Below, piece after piece: positions 5,816-6,092 of a DNA stretch of 6,092 nt. This DNA is from Rhodospirillales bacterium. Lineage in GTDB: Bacteria; Pseudomonadota; Alphaproteobacteria; Rhodospirillales; Casp-alpha2. The stretch spans positions 1-6,092 of the forward strand of contig JANRAT010000148.1 in assembly GCA_030727885.1 (NCBI GenBank). Direction: 5' to 3'. A model generated the notes under the pieces. The model was not told where the DNA came from, did not search any database, and saw only the letters and a program-made list of their open reading frames with translations. Every line of letters starts with the position of its first letter. Within the stretch, counting starts at the first letter, position 1. Made by a program: the position numbers and the translations under genes.

Positions 5816-6092
5816 ATTTCCCGCTCGGTTTGGGCGAAGGTCAAACGATCAAACTCCCCAACTTGTTTTCAGCTTATACCAATGATGGTAGACGTACCAC
5901 GTTGGTTTGCCAAATTATTATGCAGTCTTGTGTATTTCCCTGACAATTTCCTTACGGAAAACCGACTGCCAATTCCAAGTTCCGGTTTATCAGCCGCAAT
6001 CCCTTTGCTAGTGCCGACTTCAGCCAAGTCATACGCTTTTAATATCAAATTGTGGACGCGACTAAAACCTCAGAAAAGTCTCTGGCTTGCTG
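5816..6092. other. Right-edge region with no identifiable gene; upstream of the hydrolase gene
   Basis: The 277 bases contain the leader and presumably the promoter of the minus-strand hydrolase gene, but no convincing -35/-10 pair. Two frames are open on opposite strands over nearly the same bases. One is on the plus strand from ATG 5882 to the window edge (70 codons, no Shine-Dalgarno site). The other is on the minus strand, open from 6069 down to a TGA at 5869-5871 (66 codons, no ATG start). I recognise neither product, and base composition is lower in GC than in the hydrolase gene. The plus frame could be the start of a real gene continuing to the right, or the minus frame a gene remnant; chance is also adequate. 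Confidence 0.4.
5879..5905. promoter_or_regulatory. Imperfect dyad upstream of the hydrolase gene
   Basis: CCAA (5879-5882) pairs with TTGG (5902-5905), and TGGTA (5886-5890) with TACCA (5895-5899), around a GACG loop, with a small unpaired bulge in each arm. It lies about 65-90 bases upstream of the hydrolase ATG and overlaps the start of the unassigned plus-strand frame. It could be an operator for a dimeric regulator, a short hairpin, or a dispersed palindromic repeat; nothing here decides among these. Confidence 0.3.

Noticed and set aside
5871..5935. Promoter for the hydrolase gene (TATAAG near 5873-5878, or TTGGCA further upstream)
   Set aside because: No -35/-10 pair with acceptable spacing and match on both elements was found.

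Overview
The window looks like chromosomal DNA of a motile alphaproteobacterium, possibly of the Rhodospirillales type. The case rests on a branched-chain amino acid type ABC uptake operon, a MotB-type flagellar stator protein with an acidic, proline-rich start, GC-rich codon use in the metabolic genes, and alphaproteobacterial-looking protein sequences. The genus cannot be fixed from sequence alone.

Left half (1-3042, minus strand): three genes of a Liv-type (HAAT family) high-affinity uptake operon, read right to left. First is livK (periplasmic binding protein, 1858-3042), then a strong hairpin with T-tracts on both sides (about 1792-1849), then livH (permease, 925-1771), then livM (permease, 1-915, running off the left edge). 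The ATPase genes livG and livF would be expected further left and are not visible. livH is broken: near 1218-1223 the frame shifts at a six-base G/C run and about eight residues expected in the family are missing. The transporter as written lacks one intact permease subunit.

Middle (3112-3837): a complete IS1595-family (IS1016-like) insertion sequence. It has perfect 22-bp terminal inverted repeats and one intact DDE transposase. It sits about 70 bp upstream of livK and directly before the motB-like gene. No 8-bp target duplication is visible, so the element may lie at a rearrangement junction rather than a simple insertion. A TATAAT -10-like box lies at the livK side of the junction.

Right half (3838-6092): a motB-like stator gene (3856-4890, plus strand) with an unusual C-terminal extension and no motA upstream. 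It converges on a metallo-beta-lactamase-fold hydrolase (4991-5815, minus strand). The 100-bp gap holds a tandem repeat whose third, diverged copy is the 3' end of the hydrolase gene. The last 277 bp hold no gene I can identify, only a short dyad and two opposed unassigned open frames.

I do not see a new defence or biosynthetic system. The most notable points are the damaged livH, the IS junction, the C8 tract at the motB start, and the tandemly copied gene end.
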